Shown piece after piece: positions 24,290-33,345 of a stretch of 64,000 nucleotides of DNA. The DNA comes from Streptomyces pseudovenezuelae (GTDB taxonomy: Bacteria > Actinomycetota > Actinomycetes > Streptomycetales > Streptomycetaceae), in NCBI RefSeq assembly GCF_001513955.1, contig NZ_KQ948153.1, positions 67,279 through 131,278 of the forward strand. The letters are read 5' to 3'. The position numbers and the translations under genes were made by a program. The notes under the pieces were generated by a model that was not told where the DNA came from, searched no databases, and worked only from the letters and a program-made list of their open reading frames with translations. Every line of letters begins with the position of its first letter. Within the stretch, counting starts at the first letter, position 1.

Positions 24290-25060
24290 ATGGGCAAGCT
24301 GGACGGACGTGTCGTCCTCGTCACCGGCGCGGCGCGCGGGCAGGGGGAGCAGGAGGCCCGGCTGTTCCGGGCGGAGGGCGCCGAGGTCGTCGTAGCGGAT
24401 GTGCTCGACGAGCAGGGAAAGGCGCTCGCCGAGGAGATCGGGGCGCTCTACGTGCACCTGGACGTGAGCCAGGAGGCGGACTGGCAGCGCGCGGTGGAGG
24501 CCGCAGTCGAGGAGTACGGGCGCGTCGACGGGCTCGTGAACAACGCCGGCATCCTGCGCTTCAACAGCCTCCTGGACACACCCCTCACGGAGTTCATGCA
24601 GGTGTTGCAGGTCAACCAGGTCGGCTGCTTCCTCGGCATCAGGACCGTGGGTCCGGTGATGTCCGACGGGGGCACGATCGTGAACACCGCCTCCTACACG
24701 GGGGTGACCGGCATGGCCGGCGTGGGCGCCTACGCGGCCTCCAAGCACGCGATCCTCGGGCTCACCCGGGTCGCCGCGCTGGAGCTGGCGCCGCGCGGGA
24801 TCAGGGTCAACGCCATGTGCCCCGGGGCCGTCGACACCGCGATGTCCAACCCGGCCGTCCTGGACCCCTCGGCGGACGGGGCGGAGGCCTCCCGGGGGCT
24901 CGACCGGTTCTACCGCAAGCTCGTACCGCTCGGCCGGATCGGCCGGCCGGAGGAGGTGGCGGCGCTCGCGCTGTTCCTGACCTCGGCCGACTCCTCGTAC
25001 ATCACCGGCCAGCCGTTCGTGATCGACGGCGGCTGGCTCGCCGGGGTGTCCGTCATCTGA
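24290..25060 (+). CDS. Short-chain dehydrogenase/reductase
   Basis: A 256-residue classical SDR. The cofactor motif TGAARGQG is at residues 12-19, NNAG follows, and catalytic Tyr148/Lys152 sit in YAASK with Ser in NTASYTG. An acidic residue in VVADVLDE after the second strand favours NAD(H). Substrates in related pathways are hydroxyacyl-CoAs or secondary alcohols. It is the last gene of the amidohydrolase-LLM-SDR unit; GAGGAG precedes the ATG. Two regulatory palindromes follow its stop codon before the next LLM gene. Confidence 0.88.
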   Translation: MGKLDGRVVLVTGAARGQGEQEARLFRAEGAEVVVADVLDEQGKALAEEIGALYVHLDVSQEADWQRAVEAAVEEYGRVDGLVNNAGILRFNSLLDTPLTEFMQVLQVNQVGCFLGIRTVGPVMSDGGTIVNTASYTGVTGMAGVGAYAASKHAILGLTRVAALELAPRGIRVNAMCPGAVDTAMSNPAVLDPSADGAEASRGLDRFYRKLVPLGRIGRPEEVAALALFLTSADSSYITGQPFVIDGGWLAGVSVI

Positions 25061-25073
25061 GGCCGACGGGTAT

Positions 25074-25088
25074 CTGACTGACCATCAG
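25074..25088. promoter_or_regulatory. Palindromic operator, site 5 (degenerate arm)
   Basis: CTGACTGACCATCAG; on the minus strand CTGATGGTCAGTCAG, one mismatch from the consensus. It lies 50 bp upstream of site 6, and the pair may allow cooperative binding. Confidence 0.6.
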
Positions 25089-25138
25089 CTATTGACGGTG
25101 TCTGCGCCCGGTGCCACAGTCGGCGGCAGATCAGGAAT

Positions 25139-25153
25139 CTGACGGAGTGTCAG
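25139..25153. promoter_or_regulatory. Palindromic operator, site 6
   Basis: CTGACGGAGTGTCAG, perfect arms, 25 bp upstream of the LLM start at 25179. Confidence 0.75.
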
Positions 25154-25178
25154 AAACAACTGGGGACGGTGAACCTCC

Positions 25179-26297
25179 TTGGAATTCGGGCTCTTTGTAC
25201 AGGGATACGTGGGCAAGCGTGCCGAGACCGATCCGCTGGCCGAGCACAAGGCGCTGATGGAGGAGACCGAGTACGTCATCCAGGCGGACCGGTCCGGCTT
25301 CAAGTACGCCTGGGCGTCCGAGCACCACTTCCTGGAGGAGTACTCGCACCTCTCCGCCAACGACGTCTTCCTCGGCTACCTCGCGCACGCCACCGAACGC
25401 ATCCACCTCGGCTCCGGGATCTTCAACCCGCTCGCCCAGGTCAACCACCCCGTGAAGGTCGCCGAGAAGGTCGCCATGCTCGACCATCTCACCGAGAACC
25501 GCTTCGAGTTCGGCAGCGGGCGTGGGGCCGGGTCGCACGAGATCCTCGGGTTCATCCCCGGGGTGACCGACATGAACTACACGAAGGAGATCTGGGAGGA
25601 GACCATCGCGGAGTTCCCGAAGATGTGGCTCCAGGACGAGTACGCCGGCTTCCAGGGCAAGCACTGGCAGCTGCCGCCCCGGAAGATCCTGCCGAAGCCC
25701 TACGGGAAGTCGCACCCCGCGATGTGGTACGCCGCCGGATCGCCGCCGTCGTACGCCATGGCGGCGAAGAAGGGGCTCGGGGTGCTCGGCTTCAGCGTGC
25801 AGAAGGTCTCCGACATGGAGTGGGTGCTGGAGCAGTACAAGACGGCCGTCGTGAACGCCGAGCCGATCGGGGACTTCGTCAACGACAACGTGATGGTGAC
25901 GACCACGGCGATCTGCGCGCCGACGCACGCCGAGGCCATCGAGATCGCCGTGCGCGGGGGGCTGCACTATCTGCCGTCCCTGGTGTTCCGCTACCACGAC
26001 ACCTTCCCGCGGCCCGAGGGATTCCCCGTGTGGCCGGAGACGCTGCCCGAGTACACCGCCGAGTTCGTCGAACTCCTCATCGAGGAGGAGCTGCTGATCT
26101 GCGGCGACCCGGACGAGGTGGTCCGGCAGTGCAAGCGGTGGGAGCAGGCCGGGGCGGACCAGCTCAGCTTCGGACTGCCGGTCGGGGTGCCGAAGGAGGA
26201 GACCCTCCAGACGATCCGGCTCATCGGGGAGCACGTGATTCCGAAGATCGACACGGATCCGGTGCACCGGACCACGCGGTTCCGGGAGGCCGCCTGA
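25179..26297 (+). CDS. LLM-class flavin/F420 oxidoreductase
   Basis: A 372-residue luciferase-like monooxygenase-fold enzyme. Visible blocks are KYAWASEHHFLEEYSHLSAN, LGSGIFNPLAQVNHPVKVAEK and FEFGSGRGAGSHEILGF; the E-H-H after the second strand is common in bacterial-luciferase-type members that use FMNH2, so this one may be a true monooxygenase rather than an F420 enzyme. The start is a TTG at 25179; no in-frame ATG or GTG lies near the start of homology, and the ribosome site is weak. It heads a unit with the D-aminoacylase-like and aldehyde dehydrogenase genes. Confidence 0.8.
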   Translation: MEFGLFVQGYVGKRAETDPLAEHKALMEETEYVIQADRSGFKYAWASEHHFLEEYSHLSANDVFLGYLAHATERIHLGSGIFNPLAQVNHPVKVAEKVAMLDHLTENRFEFGSGRGAGSHEILGFIPGVTDMNYTKEIWEETIAEFPKMWLQDEYAGFQGKHWQLPPRKILPKPYGKSHPAMWYAAGSPPSYAMAAKKGLGVLGFSVQKVSDMEWVLEQYKTAVVNAEPIGDFVNDNVMVTTTAICAPTHAEAIEIAVRGGLHYLPSLVFRYHDTFPRPEGFPVWPETLPEYTAEFVELLIEEELLICGDPDEVVRQCKRWEQAGADQLSFGLPVGVPKEETLQTIRLIGEHVIPKIDTDPVHRTTRFREAA

Positions 26298-26310
26298 GGT
26301 CGTAGGCGGC

Positions 26311-26352
26311 TGCGGGTGTGTGGGGGCTGCTCGCGCAGTTCCCCGCGCCCCT
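26311..26352 (+). repeat. 42-bp intergenic repeat, copy A
   Basis: It ends in TCGCGCAGTTCCCCGCGCCC and is about 90% identical to 62861-62902. It lies between the LLM gene and the D-aminoacylase-like gene. This kind of sequence is scattered between genes in many Streptomyces genomes. Confidence 0.7.
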
Positions 26353-26390
26353 CGGTAGGTCGGATCACCGCAACTCCAAGAGGTGCACCC

Positions 26391-28121
26391 ATGCTTGATC
26401 ACGTCATCAAAGGCGCGACCGTCGTCGACGGGACCGGTGCGGCCGCCTTCACCGCCGACGTGGGGATACGGGACGGCCGTATCGCCGCGATCGGTGAGCT
26501 CACCGAGGAAGCCCGCACCGCCGAGGACGCCGCCGGGCTCGTCCTGGCCCCCGGGTTCGTCGACCCCCACACGCACTACGACGCCCAGCTCTTCTGGGAC
26601 CCGTACGCGACGCCCTCCCTCAACCACGGCGTCACCACGGTCGCCGCCGGGAACTGCGGCTTCACGCTGGCGCCCCTGAACCCGGCCCGTCCCGAAGACG
26701 CCGACTACACCCGCCGCATGATGTCCAAGGTCGAGGGGATGTCCCTGGTCGCCCTGGAGGAGGGGGCGCCCTGGAGCTGGAGTTCCTTCGGGGAGTACCT
26801 GGACGCCCTGGAGGGACGGATCGCCGTCAACGCCGGGTTCATGGTGGGGCACTGCGCGCTGCGGCGGTACGTCATGGGACCGGACGCCGTCGGCGGACAG
26901 CCGTCCGAGGACCAACTCGCGCAGATGCTGCGGCTGTTCCACGAGGCCATGGAGGCCGGCGCCTGGGGGTTCTCCACCACCCAGTCGTCCACGCACTCCG
27001 ACGGCGACGGAAAGCCCGTCGCCTCCCGGCACGCCCTGCCCGCCGAACTCCTCGCGCTCTCCCGGGCCGTCGGAGAACACGAGGGGACGCAGATCGAGGC
27101 CATCGTCGCCGGGTGTCTCGACCAGTTCAGCGACGCCGAGATCGACCTGTTCGTCGAGATGAGCGCGGCGGCCGGGCGGCCGCTGAACTGGAACGTGCTG
27201 ACCATCGACTCCTCCGTGCCGGAGCGGGTGCCCAGGCAGCTGTTCGCGAGCGAGCAGGCCCGCAAGGCGGGCGGCCGGGTCGTCGCCCTGACCATGCCGA
27301 TCCTCACCCCGATGAACATGTCCCTGGGCACCTTCTGCGCGCTGAACCTGATCCCCGGCTGGGGGCCGGTGCTCGCGCTGCCCGTCCCCGAGCGGATCGA
27401 GCGACTGCGCGATCCGGACGTACAGCGGGAACTGCTCAGGCAGTCCCAGGCCAAGGAGGCCGGGGTCTTCCGGCGGCTGACCAACTTCGGGCGGTACGTC
27501 ATCGGGGACACCTACAGCGACGCCAACCGCGGTCTCTCCGGGCGGGTCGTCCAGGACATCGCGGCCGAGCGCGGGCAGGAGCCGTTCGCCGCACTGGTCG
27601 AGATCTGCGCGGCCGACGACCTGCGTACGGTCCTGTGGCCCATGCCCACCGACAACGACCCGGCGTCCTGGGCGATGCGCGCCGAGGCCTGGCAGCACGA
27701 GGACGTGCTGCTCGGCGGGTCCGACGCGGGCGCGCACCTGGACCGGATGTGCGGGGCGCCGTACACGACCCGCTTCCTCGGGGACTGTCTGCGCGGGCGG
27801 AAGCTGACTTCGCTGGAGCAGGCCGTGAAGATGCTCACCGACGACCCGGCCCGGCTGTTCGGGCTGCGCGGGCGCGGGCGGATCGAGGAGGGCTTCCATG
27901 CGGACCTCGTGCTCTTCGACCCGGAGCGGATCGCCGCGGGCACGGCCACCCTGGTGCACGACCTGCCGGGTGACAGCCCACGGCTGGACTCCAAGGCCAT
28001 CGGGATACGGGCCGTGTGGGTCAACGGGGTCGAGGCGATCCGGGACGACGTGGTGAGCGGAGCCGTGCCGGGCCGGGTGCTGCGCTCGGGGCGGGACACC
28101 CGGACGGTGAGCACCAGGTGA
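26391..28121 (+). CDS. Amidohydrolase, N-acyl-D-amino-acid deacylase type
   Basis: A 576-residue amidohydrolase of the D-aminoacylase/dihydroorotase-like group that hydrolyses cyclic amides or N-acyl amino acids using bound metal. The first metal ligands are in GFVDPHTHYDAQLFWDP (H-x-H), a cysteine ligand candidate in AAGNCGFTLAP, and the catalytic Asp in LLGGSDAGAHLDRM. The C-terminal beta-sandwich with GRIEEGFHADLVLFDP is typical. The ATG at 26391 has AGAGGTG upstream. The stop overlaps the GTG of the aldehyde dehydrogenase (GTGA). Whether it acts on D-amino acids or on a lactam or ring intermediate of this pathway is unknown. Confidence 0.85.
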   Translation: MLDHVIKGATVVDGTGAAAFTADVGIRDGRIAAIGELTEEARTAEDAAGLVLAPGFVDPHTHYDAQLFWDPYATPSLNHGVTTVAAGNCGFTLAPLNPARPEDADYTRRMMSKVEGMSLVALEEGAPWSWSSFGEYLDALEGRIAVNAGFMVGHCALRRYVMGPDAVGGQPSEDQLAQMLRLFHEAMEAGAWGFSTTQSSTHSDGDGKPVASRHALPAELLALSRAVGEHEGTQIEAIVAGCLDQFSDAEIDLFVEMSAAAGRPLNWNVLTIDSSVPERVPRQLFASEQARKAGGRVVALTMPILTPMNMSLGTFCALNLIPGWGPVLALPVPERIERLRDPDVQRELLRQSQAKEAGVFRRLTNFGRYVIGDTYSDANRGLSGRVVQDIAAERGQEPFAALVEICAADDLRTVLWPMPTDNDPASWAMRAEAWQHEDVLLGGSDAGAHLDRMCGAPYTTRFLGDCLRGRKLTSLEQAVKMLTDDPARLFGLRGRGRIEEGFHADLVLFDPERIAAGTATLVHDLPGDSPRLDSKAIGIRAVWVNGVEAIRDDVVSGAVPGRVLRSGRDTRTVSTR

Positions 28122-29584
28122 GTGCCGAAGGTGCCCCGCGGGGACAGCGGCTGTTCGTCGGCGGTGAGTGGGTGGCGCCGGACGGCGGCCACTACGCGGT
28201 GGTCGACCCGGCCCGCGAGGAGACCGTCGGATGGGCCCCGGAGGCCTCGCGGGATCAGGTGCACGCGGCCTGTGCCGCGGCCCGCGAGGCCTTCGGACCC
28301 TGGTCGCGCACCGCGCCGGAGGAGCGGGCCGCCCTGCTGGCCCGCGCCGCCGACCTCATCCGCGCCCGCCTGGTGCCGTACGCCGAACTGGCCCAGGCCG
28401 AGACCGGCGCCACCACGGGGGTGGCCCGTGGCATGCAGGTCGGCGTGGCCGCCGCCCGTTTCCGGCGGTACGCGCGGTCCGAGCCCGCCGAGTGGGCGGT
28501 CCCGCCGCAGGTCAACGAGGCCGGGCCGATGGGGCGGGCCGCGGTGATGGGCGCGCTGGCCGTCCGGCAGCCCGTCGGGGTCGTCACCTGCATCACCTCG
28601 TACAACAACCCGTGGGCCAACCCCGCCGGGAAGATCGCCCCGGCGCTCGCCATGGGCAACACCGTGGTGGTGAAGCCCGCCCCGCAGGACCCCCTCTCCG
28701 TCTACCGGATGGCAGAGGCGCTGGAGGCCGCCGGGGTGCCGCGCGGGGTCGTGAACGTGGTGAGCGGCCGATCCGTGGCGGTCGGCGAGGCCGCCGTGGA
28801 CTCGCCCGACGTCGACATGGTCAGCTTCACCGGCTCCACGGCTGTCGGACAGCGCATCGGCGAGGTGTGCGGGCGGTCCATGAAACGGCAGTTGATGGAG
28901 CTGGGCGGAAAGGGCGCGGCGGTCGTCTTCGAGGACGCGGATCTCGGATCGGCCGTGGCCGGCATCGGGACCACCTTCTCCTTCTACAGCGGGCAGATCT
29001 GCACGGCACCGACACGGGTGCTGGCGCAGCGCGGCGTCCACGACCGGCTCGTCGAGCAACTGGCCGCCTACACCGGCCGGTTGAGGGTCGGCGACCCACG
29101 GGAGTCCGGGACGGTCGTCGGACCGGTGATCTCGGCCGCGCACCGGGAGCGGGTGGAGTCGTACGTCGAACTCGGCCGCAAGGAAGGCGCGTGCGTGGTC
29201 GCGGGCGGTGAACGGCCCGGCCTGGAGAGGGGTTTCTATGTGGCTCCGACCCTGCTCGCCGACTGCCGCCACGACATGCGGGTCGTCCGTGAGGAGATCT
29301 TCGGGCCGGTCGTGACGGTGACGCCCTTCGACGACGAGGAGGAGGGCATCGCCCTCGCCAACGACAGCGACTACGGCCTGATCGACTACGTCTGGTCGGC
29401 GGACGTCGCCCGCGCCTTCCGCGTGGCACGGCGGCTGCGGGCCGGGGGAGTCGGGATCAACACGGTCGGCCGCAACATGGAGGCGCCGTTCGGCGGCTTC
29501 CGCAGGAGCGGGGTCGGCCGGGACTGCGGGTCGTACGCGCTGCACGCCTACAGCGAGGTGCAGTCGATCGTCTGGCCGGGGTGA
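28118..29584 (+). CDS. Aldehyde dehydrogenase
   Basis: A 488-residue NAD(P)-dependent aldehyde dehydrogenase that oxidises an aldehyde to the acid. Catalytic Cys295 (SGQICTAPT) and general base Glu261 (MELGGKGA) are present, as are the cofactor block VTCITSYNNPWANPAGKIAPA, SFTGSTAVGQRI and EEIFGPVVTVTPFDDEEE. The GTG start at 28118 overlaps the upstream stop. It is the last gene of the operator-6 unit. It may convert an aldehyde released by the retro-aldolase-type thiolase partners to an acid that the CoA ligase then activates; that link is inference. Confidence 0.9.
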   Translation: MSAEGAPRGQRLFVGGEWVAPDGGHYAVVDPAREETVGWAPEASRDQVHAACAAAREAFGPWSRTAPEERAALLARAADLIRARLVPYAELAQAETGATTGVARGMQVGVAAARFRRYARSEPAEWAVPPQVNEAGPMGRAAVMGALAVRQPVGVVTCITSYNNPWANPAGKIAPALAMGNTVVVKPAPQDPLSVYRMAEALEAAGVPRGVVNVVSGRSVAVGEAAVDSPDVDMVSFTGSTAVGQRIGEVCGRSMKRQLMELGGKGAAVVFEDADLGSAVAGIGTTFSFYSGQICTAPTRVLAQRGVHDRLVEQLAAYTGRLRVGDPRESGTVVGPVISAAHRERVESYVELGRKEGACVVAGGERPGLERGFYVAPTLLADCRHDMRVVREEIFGPVVTVTPFDDEEEGIALANDSDYGLIDYVWSADVARAFRVARRLRAGGVGINTVGRNMEAPFGGFRRSGVGRDCGSYALHAYSEVQSIVWPG

Positions 29585-29656
29585 GCCGGCCTCCGGAGCG
29601 CGTGTTCGGCCAACTGGCCGGTAACCCTGGGGTGGGCCCGTAGAGTCCCGGACCGG

Positions 29657-29683
29657 AGGGCGGCGCCATCACAGCGCCGCCCT
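29657..29683. terminator. Strong hairpin after aldehyde dehydrogenase
   Basis: AGGGCGGCGC (29657-29666) and GCGCCGCCCT (29674-29683) form a perfect 10-bp stem with a 7-nt loop, 72 bp after the stop codon and 34 bp before the DUF3455 start. Most likely a terminator, or a 5' leader hairpin of the next gene. Confidence 0.6.
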
Positions 29684-29717
29684 GACCGACAGTCAAAATC
29701 CTTTGCGGAGAACAGAC

Positions 29718-30254
29718 TTGAAGCTCACCAAGCGACTCGCCCTGACCACCGCGGCCCTCGCCGCCGCGACCGCCTTCCTGGGCACGACCACCGGTAACGC
29801 GGCCCCCGCGGAGGCCGCACCGAGGCCCGTGAAGGCCCCCGCCGCACTCAAGGTGCCCGACGGCAACAAGCTGACCGGCGTGTACCCGGCCCGGGGCGTC
29901 CAGACCTACACCTGCACCGACGGCGCCTGGAAGCTCCTGGAGCCCGCCGCCACCCTCTTCGACAAGCGGGGCCGCAGCGTCGCCCTGCACTCCCGCGGCC
30001 CCGTCTGGGTCTCCACGGTGGACGGCAGCGCGGTGAACGCCACGGCGATCGCCAACTCCCCCAAGCCCGGCACCATCCCCGAACTCCTCCTCCAGGCCAC
30101 CGCCACCCGGGGCGAGGGCGTCTTCGGAGGCGTCTCCTACATACAGCGACTCCACACCACCGGCGGGGTCGCCCCCACCACCGCCTGCACCGGCACGGAC
30201 CAGGTGAGCGTGGCGTACACGGCGACGTACGCCTTCTACAAGCCCGCCAAGTGA
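29718..30254 (+). CDS. Secreted DUF3455 protein
   Basis: A 178-residue exported protein. The signal peptide KLTKRLALTTAALAAATAFL ends in an AxA-like site near NAAPAEA. The mature part, from KVPDGNKLTGVYPARGVQTY to the end, matches the DUF3455 layout, with a conserved TYTCTDGAWKL block and IPELLLQATATRGEGVFGGV. Two cysteines could form a disulfide. TTG at 29718 is chosen because GCGGAG precedes it; an earlier TTG at 29703 lacks a site. Function of the family is unknown; some members are surface or fungal secreted proteins. Confidence 0.75.
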   Translation: MKLTKRLALTTAALAAATAFLGTTTGNAAPAEAAPRPVKAPAALKVPDGNKLTGVYPARGVQTYTCTDGAWKLLEPAATLFDKRGRSVALHSRGPVWVSTVDGSAVNATAIANSPKPGTIPELLLQATATRGEGVFGGVSYIQRLHTTGGVAPTTACTGTDQVSVAYTATYAFYKPAK

Positions 30255-30277
30255 CACCCAGGACGCCCTGAGCGGTG

Positions 30278-30312
30278 CGGCGGCGGCCACCGCCGGAGCG
30301 GAGCCGCCGCCG
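30278..30312. terminator. Bidirectional hairpin terminator
   Basis: CGGCGGCGGC (30278-30287) and GCCGCCGCCG (30303-30312) form a perfect 10-bp stem with a 15-nt loop between the convergent DUF3455 and cupin genes. Confidence 0.6.
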
Positions 30313-30319
30313 TGCCGCG

Positions 30320-30820
30320 TCACAGGAACTCGCTCCGGTAGGCCGGGGCCGGCTCGGCGGCGAGGCGGCGGCGCTCCATGACCTCCCCCTGCGACAGGCG
30401 CGGCGGCGGTGCGTCCCTGTCCGCGACGACGTCGCCGATGCGCAGGAAGTACTCGTCCTGGCCGGCGGGGGTGCACATGCACAGCATGCGGGCCGGCGCA
30501 CCTGAGGCGTTGCGGAAGTGGTGCGGCGCGTTGGCCGGGATGTTGATCGTGGATCCGGCCCGTACCGTGTGCTTCCCGCCGCGGAAGGTGAACTCGATCT
30601 CGCCCTCGAGGATCGTGAACATCTCCTCGAAGTCGTGCCGGTGCGGCGGCGGGCCGCCGCCGTCGGGGACCCGCATGTCGATCAGGCAGTACCGGCCGGC
30701 GGTCTGCTCGCCCGTGATCAGCATGGCGTACGTGTTGCCGACCAGGGAGACGTACGTGGTGCCGGGGTCGTCGGGGTCCGCCACGGTCAGCGAGCGGGAG
30801 GGGTCGTCGTCGGGGATCAT
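30320..30820 (-). CDS. Cupin-domain protein
   Basis: A 166-residue single-domain cupin. Metal-binding motif 1 is GGGPPPHRHDFEEMFTILEG (H-x-H with Glu), and motif 2 is NIPANAPHHFRN. Such small cupins act as dioxygenases, isomerases or sensors. It follows the quinone-oxidoreductase-like gene on the same strand with 27 bp between, so the two are probably cotranscribed. Substrate unknown. Confidence 0.8.
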   Translation of the reverse strand: MIPDDDPSRSLTVADPDDPGTTYVSLVGNTYAMLITGEQTAGRYCLIDMRVPDGGGPPPHRHDFEEMFTILEGEIEFTFRGGKHTVRAGSTINIPANAPHHFRNASGAPARMLCMCTPAGQDEYFLRIGDVVADRDAPPPRLSQGEVMERRRLAAEPAPAYRSEFL

Positions 30821-30847
30821 CGGGGTCGTCTCCTTTCCGACGTCGTG

Positions 30848-31792
30848 TCAGGCGGCAGGGGCGACGATGACGGTCTTGCCGTGCAGCTCGCCCGCGGCGG
30901 CCCGGGTGTGGACCGCCGCCAGCTCCGCCAGCGGCACCCGCTGCGCCACGTCGACGCGCAGCTCGCCGGAGTCGACCAGCTCCACCAGCCGCGCCAGCTG
31001 TCCGGCGTCGCTGGTGACGAACAGGTCGATGCCGCGCACGCCGCGCTGTTCGTCGCCGGGCGCGGGCATCCACACCGTGGTGTTCACCAGCACCCCGCCG
31101 GAACGGATCAGGGTGGGCAGCGCGGCCAGTTGTGCCGGGTCGACCGGCGCGAGGTTGAGCACGACGTCGACGGGCTCGGTCACCGCCGCGGTCACCTCGG
31201 TGGTGGTGTGGTCGACGACCTCGTCGGCGCCCGCCGACCGGACCTGCTCGCTGCTGCGCGGGCCGGCCGTGGCGATCACGTACGCGCCGGCGTTCTTGGC
31301 CAGCTGCACGGCGTAGCCGCCGACCGCACCGCCCGCGCCGTTGATGAGCACACGCTGCCCCGGCACCAGCTTCGCGTGATCGAACAGGGCCTGCCAGGCC
31401 GTCAGCCCCACCAGCGGCAGCGCGGCGGCGTCGGGCAGCGGGATGCTCCGGGGTGCCCGGGCCAGTGTCCCGGCCGGAGCCACCACGTACTCCGCGGCCG
31501 CGCCGACCCCCGTCATCGGCAGGAAGCCGACGACCTGATCGCCGGCCCCGAGGCCGGACACGCCCTCGCCCAGCGCTTCGACCGTGCCGGCGACGTCGAT
31601 GCCGGGCGTGTGCGGCAACGTCACGGGGATGGGGCCCTGCATGAAACCCCCGCGGATGGTGCCGTCGACGCCGTTGAACGAGGTCGCGGCCACCCGGACC
31701 AGAACCTGCCCGGCGCCCGGTACGGGCTGCTCGACCTCCTCGTACCGCAGGACGCTCGGGTCGCCGTACTCGTGGAAACGTACTGCCTTCAT
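30848..31792 (-). CDS. Zinc-independent quinone/alcohol oxidoreductase (MDR)
   Basis: A 314-residue medium-chain reductase. The N-terminus MKAVRFHEYGDPSVLRYEEV and the cofactor turn INGAGGAVGGYAVQLAKNAG are typical of NADPH-dependent quinone oxidoreductases; the catalytic-zinc ligands of true alcohol dehydrogenases are missing. Such enzymes reduce quinones or enones. An XRE regulator gene lies upstream on the same strand with a 146-bp gap and may control this gene and the cupin. Confidence 0.88.
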   Translation of the reverse strand: MKAVRFHEYGDPSVLRYEEVEQPVPGAGQVLVRVAATSFNGVDGTIRGGFMQGPIPVTLPHTPGIDVAGTVEALGEGVSGLGAGDQVVGFLPMTGVGAAAEYVVAPAGTLARAPRSIPLPDAAALPLVGLTAWQALFDHAKLVPGQRVLINGAGGAVGGYAVQLAKNAGAYVIATAGPRSSEQVRSAGADEVVDHTTTEVTAAVTEPVDVVLNLAPVDPAQLAALPTLIRSGGVLVNTTVWMPAPGDEQRGVRGIDLFVTSDAGQLARLVELVDSGELRVDVAQRVPLAELAAVHTRAAAGELHGKTVIVAPAA

Positions 31793-31938
31793 GGGAAATC
31801 CTCGTCTCTCCGGCCGCCAGATCTCGTCGGACCCGGGACCTCCCGTGTCCGACTGATCAAGCGTGGCGCGCGTCGGAACCCGGATGAAGGCCTGTCCTAT
31901 CCCCGGACAAGTTGTCCCTGGCGCCGGGGCTCATACGG

Positions 31939-32775
31939 CTAGTGCCCCGCGTAGTCCCGTACGGAGGACAGGAGTTGGAGCTTCTCGTGGCTGGGTGAGC
32001 CGGGTGTGGCGGAGAAGACCAGCAGTTCCTGGGCCTGGTCGGGGTCGATGAGGCGCTGGCAGTACAACTCCATTTCGCCCAACGCGGCATGGCGATAGCG
32101 CTTGAGGTCGTTGTGGTGGGTGACGTCCACCTCGTGCAACCGCCAGATGCCGGCGAACTCGTCGCTGATCTCCAGCAGCGCGGAGACGATCTCGCCGGCG
32201 GTTCCCTCAGGGTCCGCCGTGTACGCCGCCCGGATCTCCGAGGTGAAGACCCGGCCCCGCAGATCGTGGTCCTCGACGGGGTAGAGCGCGCGTTGCGCCG
32301 GGTCGGTGAACCAGCGGTAGACCAGGTAGCGGGAGAGTCCGCTGAAGCGGGTGTAGTCGCCCAGGAGGGCGATCGCCGGCGGGTTCTGCAGCAGGGTCTC
32401 GTTGAACCGGGACATCACCAGGGCGGGGGTGTCCGAGAGCCGTTCGACGATGCGCAGCATGGTGGGGCTGACGTGGCCGTCGCCCAGGACCCGCCGTGGC
32501 GCCGAGTGCCCGGCGAGGTCGAAGAGATGGTCCCGTTCGCTCAGGCTGAGGTGCAGGGCGCGGGCGATTCCGGCGAGCACCTGTTCGGACGGGACCGGGC
32601 CGCGCTGCTGCTCGATCCGGCTGTAGTAGTCGACCGACATGCCGGCCAGCGCGGCGACCTCCTCGCGCCGCAGCCCGCCGGTACGCCGCCTCGGGCCGCG
32701 GGGAAGCCCGACGTCCTCCGGCTGCAGCACCTCCCGGCGCGCCCGCAGGAAGTCGGCCAGCAACGCCCGGTCCAT
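31939..32775 (-). CDS. XRE regulator with MmyB-like ligand domain
   Basis: A 278-residue regulator. An N-terminal helix-turn-helix (residues about 10-70: RRTGGLRREEVAALAGMSVD then YYSRIEQQRGPVPS) is followed by the MmyB-like domain (about 105-265), recognisable by PALVMSRFNETLLQNPPAIA and ISDEFAGIWRLHEV. In Streptomyces, MmyB-type regulators often control an adjoining oxidoreductase and bind a fatty-acid-like ligand. Here the next gene in the same direction is an MDR oxidoreductase, in keeping with that pattern. Confidence 0.85.
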   Translation of the reverse strand: MDRALLADFLRARREVLQPEDVGLPRGPRRRTGGLRREEVAALAGMSVDYYSRIEQQRGPVPSEQVLAGIARALHLSLSERDHLFDLAGHSAPRRVLGDGHVSPTMLRIVERLSDTPALVMSRFNETLLQNPPAIALLGDYTRFSGLSRYLVYRWFTDPAQRALYPVEDHDLRGRVFTSEIRAAYTADPEGTAGEIVSALLEISDEFAGIWRLHEVDVTHHNDLKRYRHAALGEMELYCQRLIDPDQAQELLVFSATPGSPSHEKLQLLSSVRDYAGH

Positions 32776-32858
32776 CCCAGCCTCCGCGAACAGGACCCAT
32801 GCCGAAGGACGGTCCGGTCGGCGAAATCCACCGTAACGGAAAAGCCCTCAGCCACTCC

Positions 32859-33251
32859 TCAGCTGTCCAGATCAACCCGCACGGTCAACTGCCCTGCCCC
32901 TATGGCCCGTACGGACAGGCTGTTCAGCACGGGCAGCGAGCGCAGGCGTACGGCGGTGTCGTCGTCCGGCAGGAGATGGGCGGTACCGGTGTGCCACCGC
33001 CCCCGGATGCGCACCCGCACCCGCGGCTCGGCCTTGATGTTGCGGACGTACTGCGACCGTTCGCCGAACTCCGAGACCAGCCAGAAGGAGCCGCCGACCC
33101 GCTTGCCGCCCACCGGGGTCCGGCGGGGCAGGCCCGAGACGCGGCCGGTGGTCTCCAGGACGGTCTGGAGCGGCAGCCGCCGCATGACCGGGTTGAGCAG
33201 GCGCTGAACGGCCCTGGCGGTGCGGTACTTGCGCTCGGCGTCCCGGGACAT
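32859..33251 (-). CDS. Ddn-like F420-dependent reductase family protein
   Basis: A 130-residue deazaflavin-dependent nitroreductase-family protein. The typical run LETTGRVSGLPRRTPVGGKR then FWLVSEFGERSQYVRNIKAE holds the F420-binding block; the family includes Ddn and small quinone reductases. It lies alone between the XRE gene and a divergent EEP-family gene. Physiological substrate unknown; a redox-protection role is known for relatives. Confidence 0.82.
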   Translation of the reverse strand: MSRDAERKYRTARAVQRLLNPVMRRLPLQTVLETTGRVSGLPRRTPVGGKRVGGSFWLVSEFGERSQYVRNIKAEPRVRVRIRGRWHTGTAHLLPDDDTAVRLRSLPVLNSLSVRAIGAGQLTVRVDLDS

Positions 33252-33345
33252 GGGTGGTGAGACTCCTGCCTCTTGTCTTCCGTAACCTGACGGGCGGCCT
33301 CGATGATCTCAGGGTGCGGGCCGGGCGGACGAAGGGGTGTCGGCG

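Noticed and set aside
12684-29584. Claim that the cluster is a cholesterol or steroid degradation pathway
   Set aside because: The CoA ligase is FadD3-like and the thiolase-DUF35 pair is steroid-like, but ring-cleaving enzymes (Kst/Hsa/Mce types) are not seen, so only an unknown CoA-dependent pathway is proposed.
29682-29696. An eighth intergenic copy of the CTGACGG-type operator before the DUF3455 gene
   Set aside because: Only TGAC-N5-GTCA is present, without the GG after the first arm and with a mismatched outer base; likely chance.
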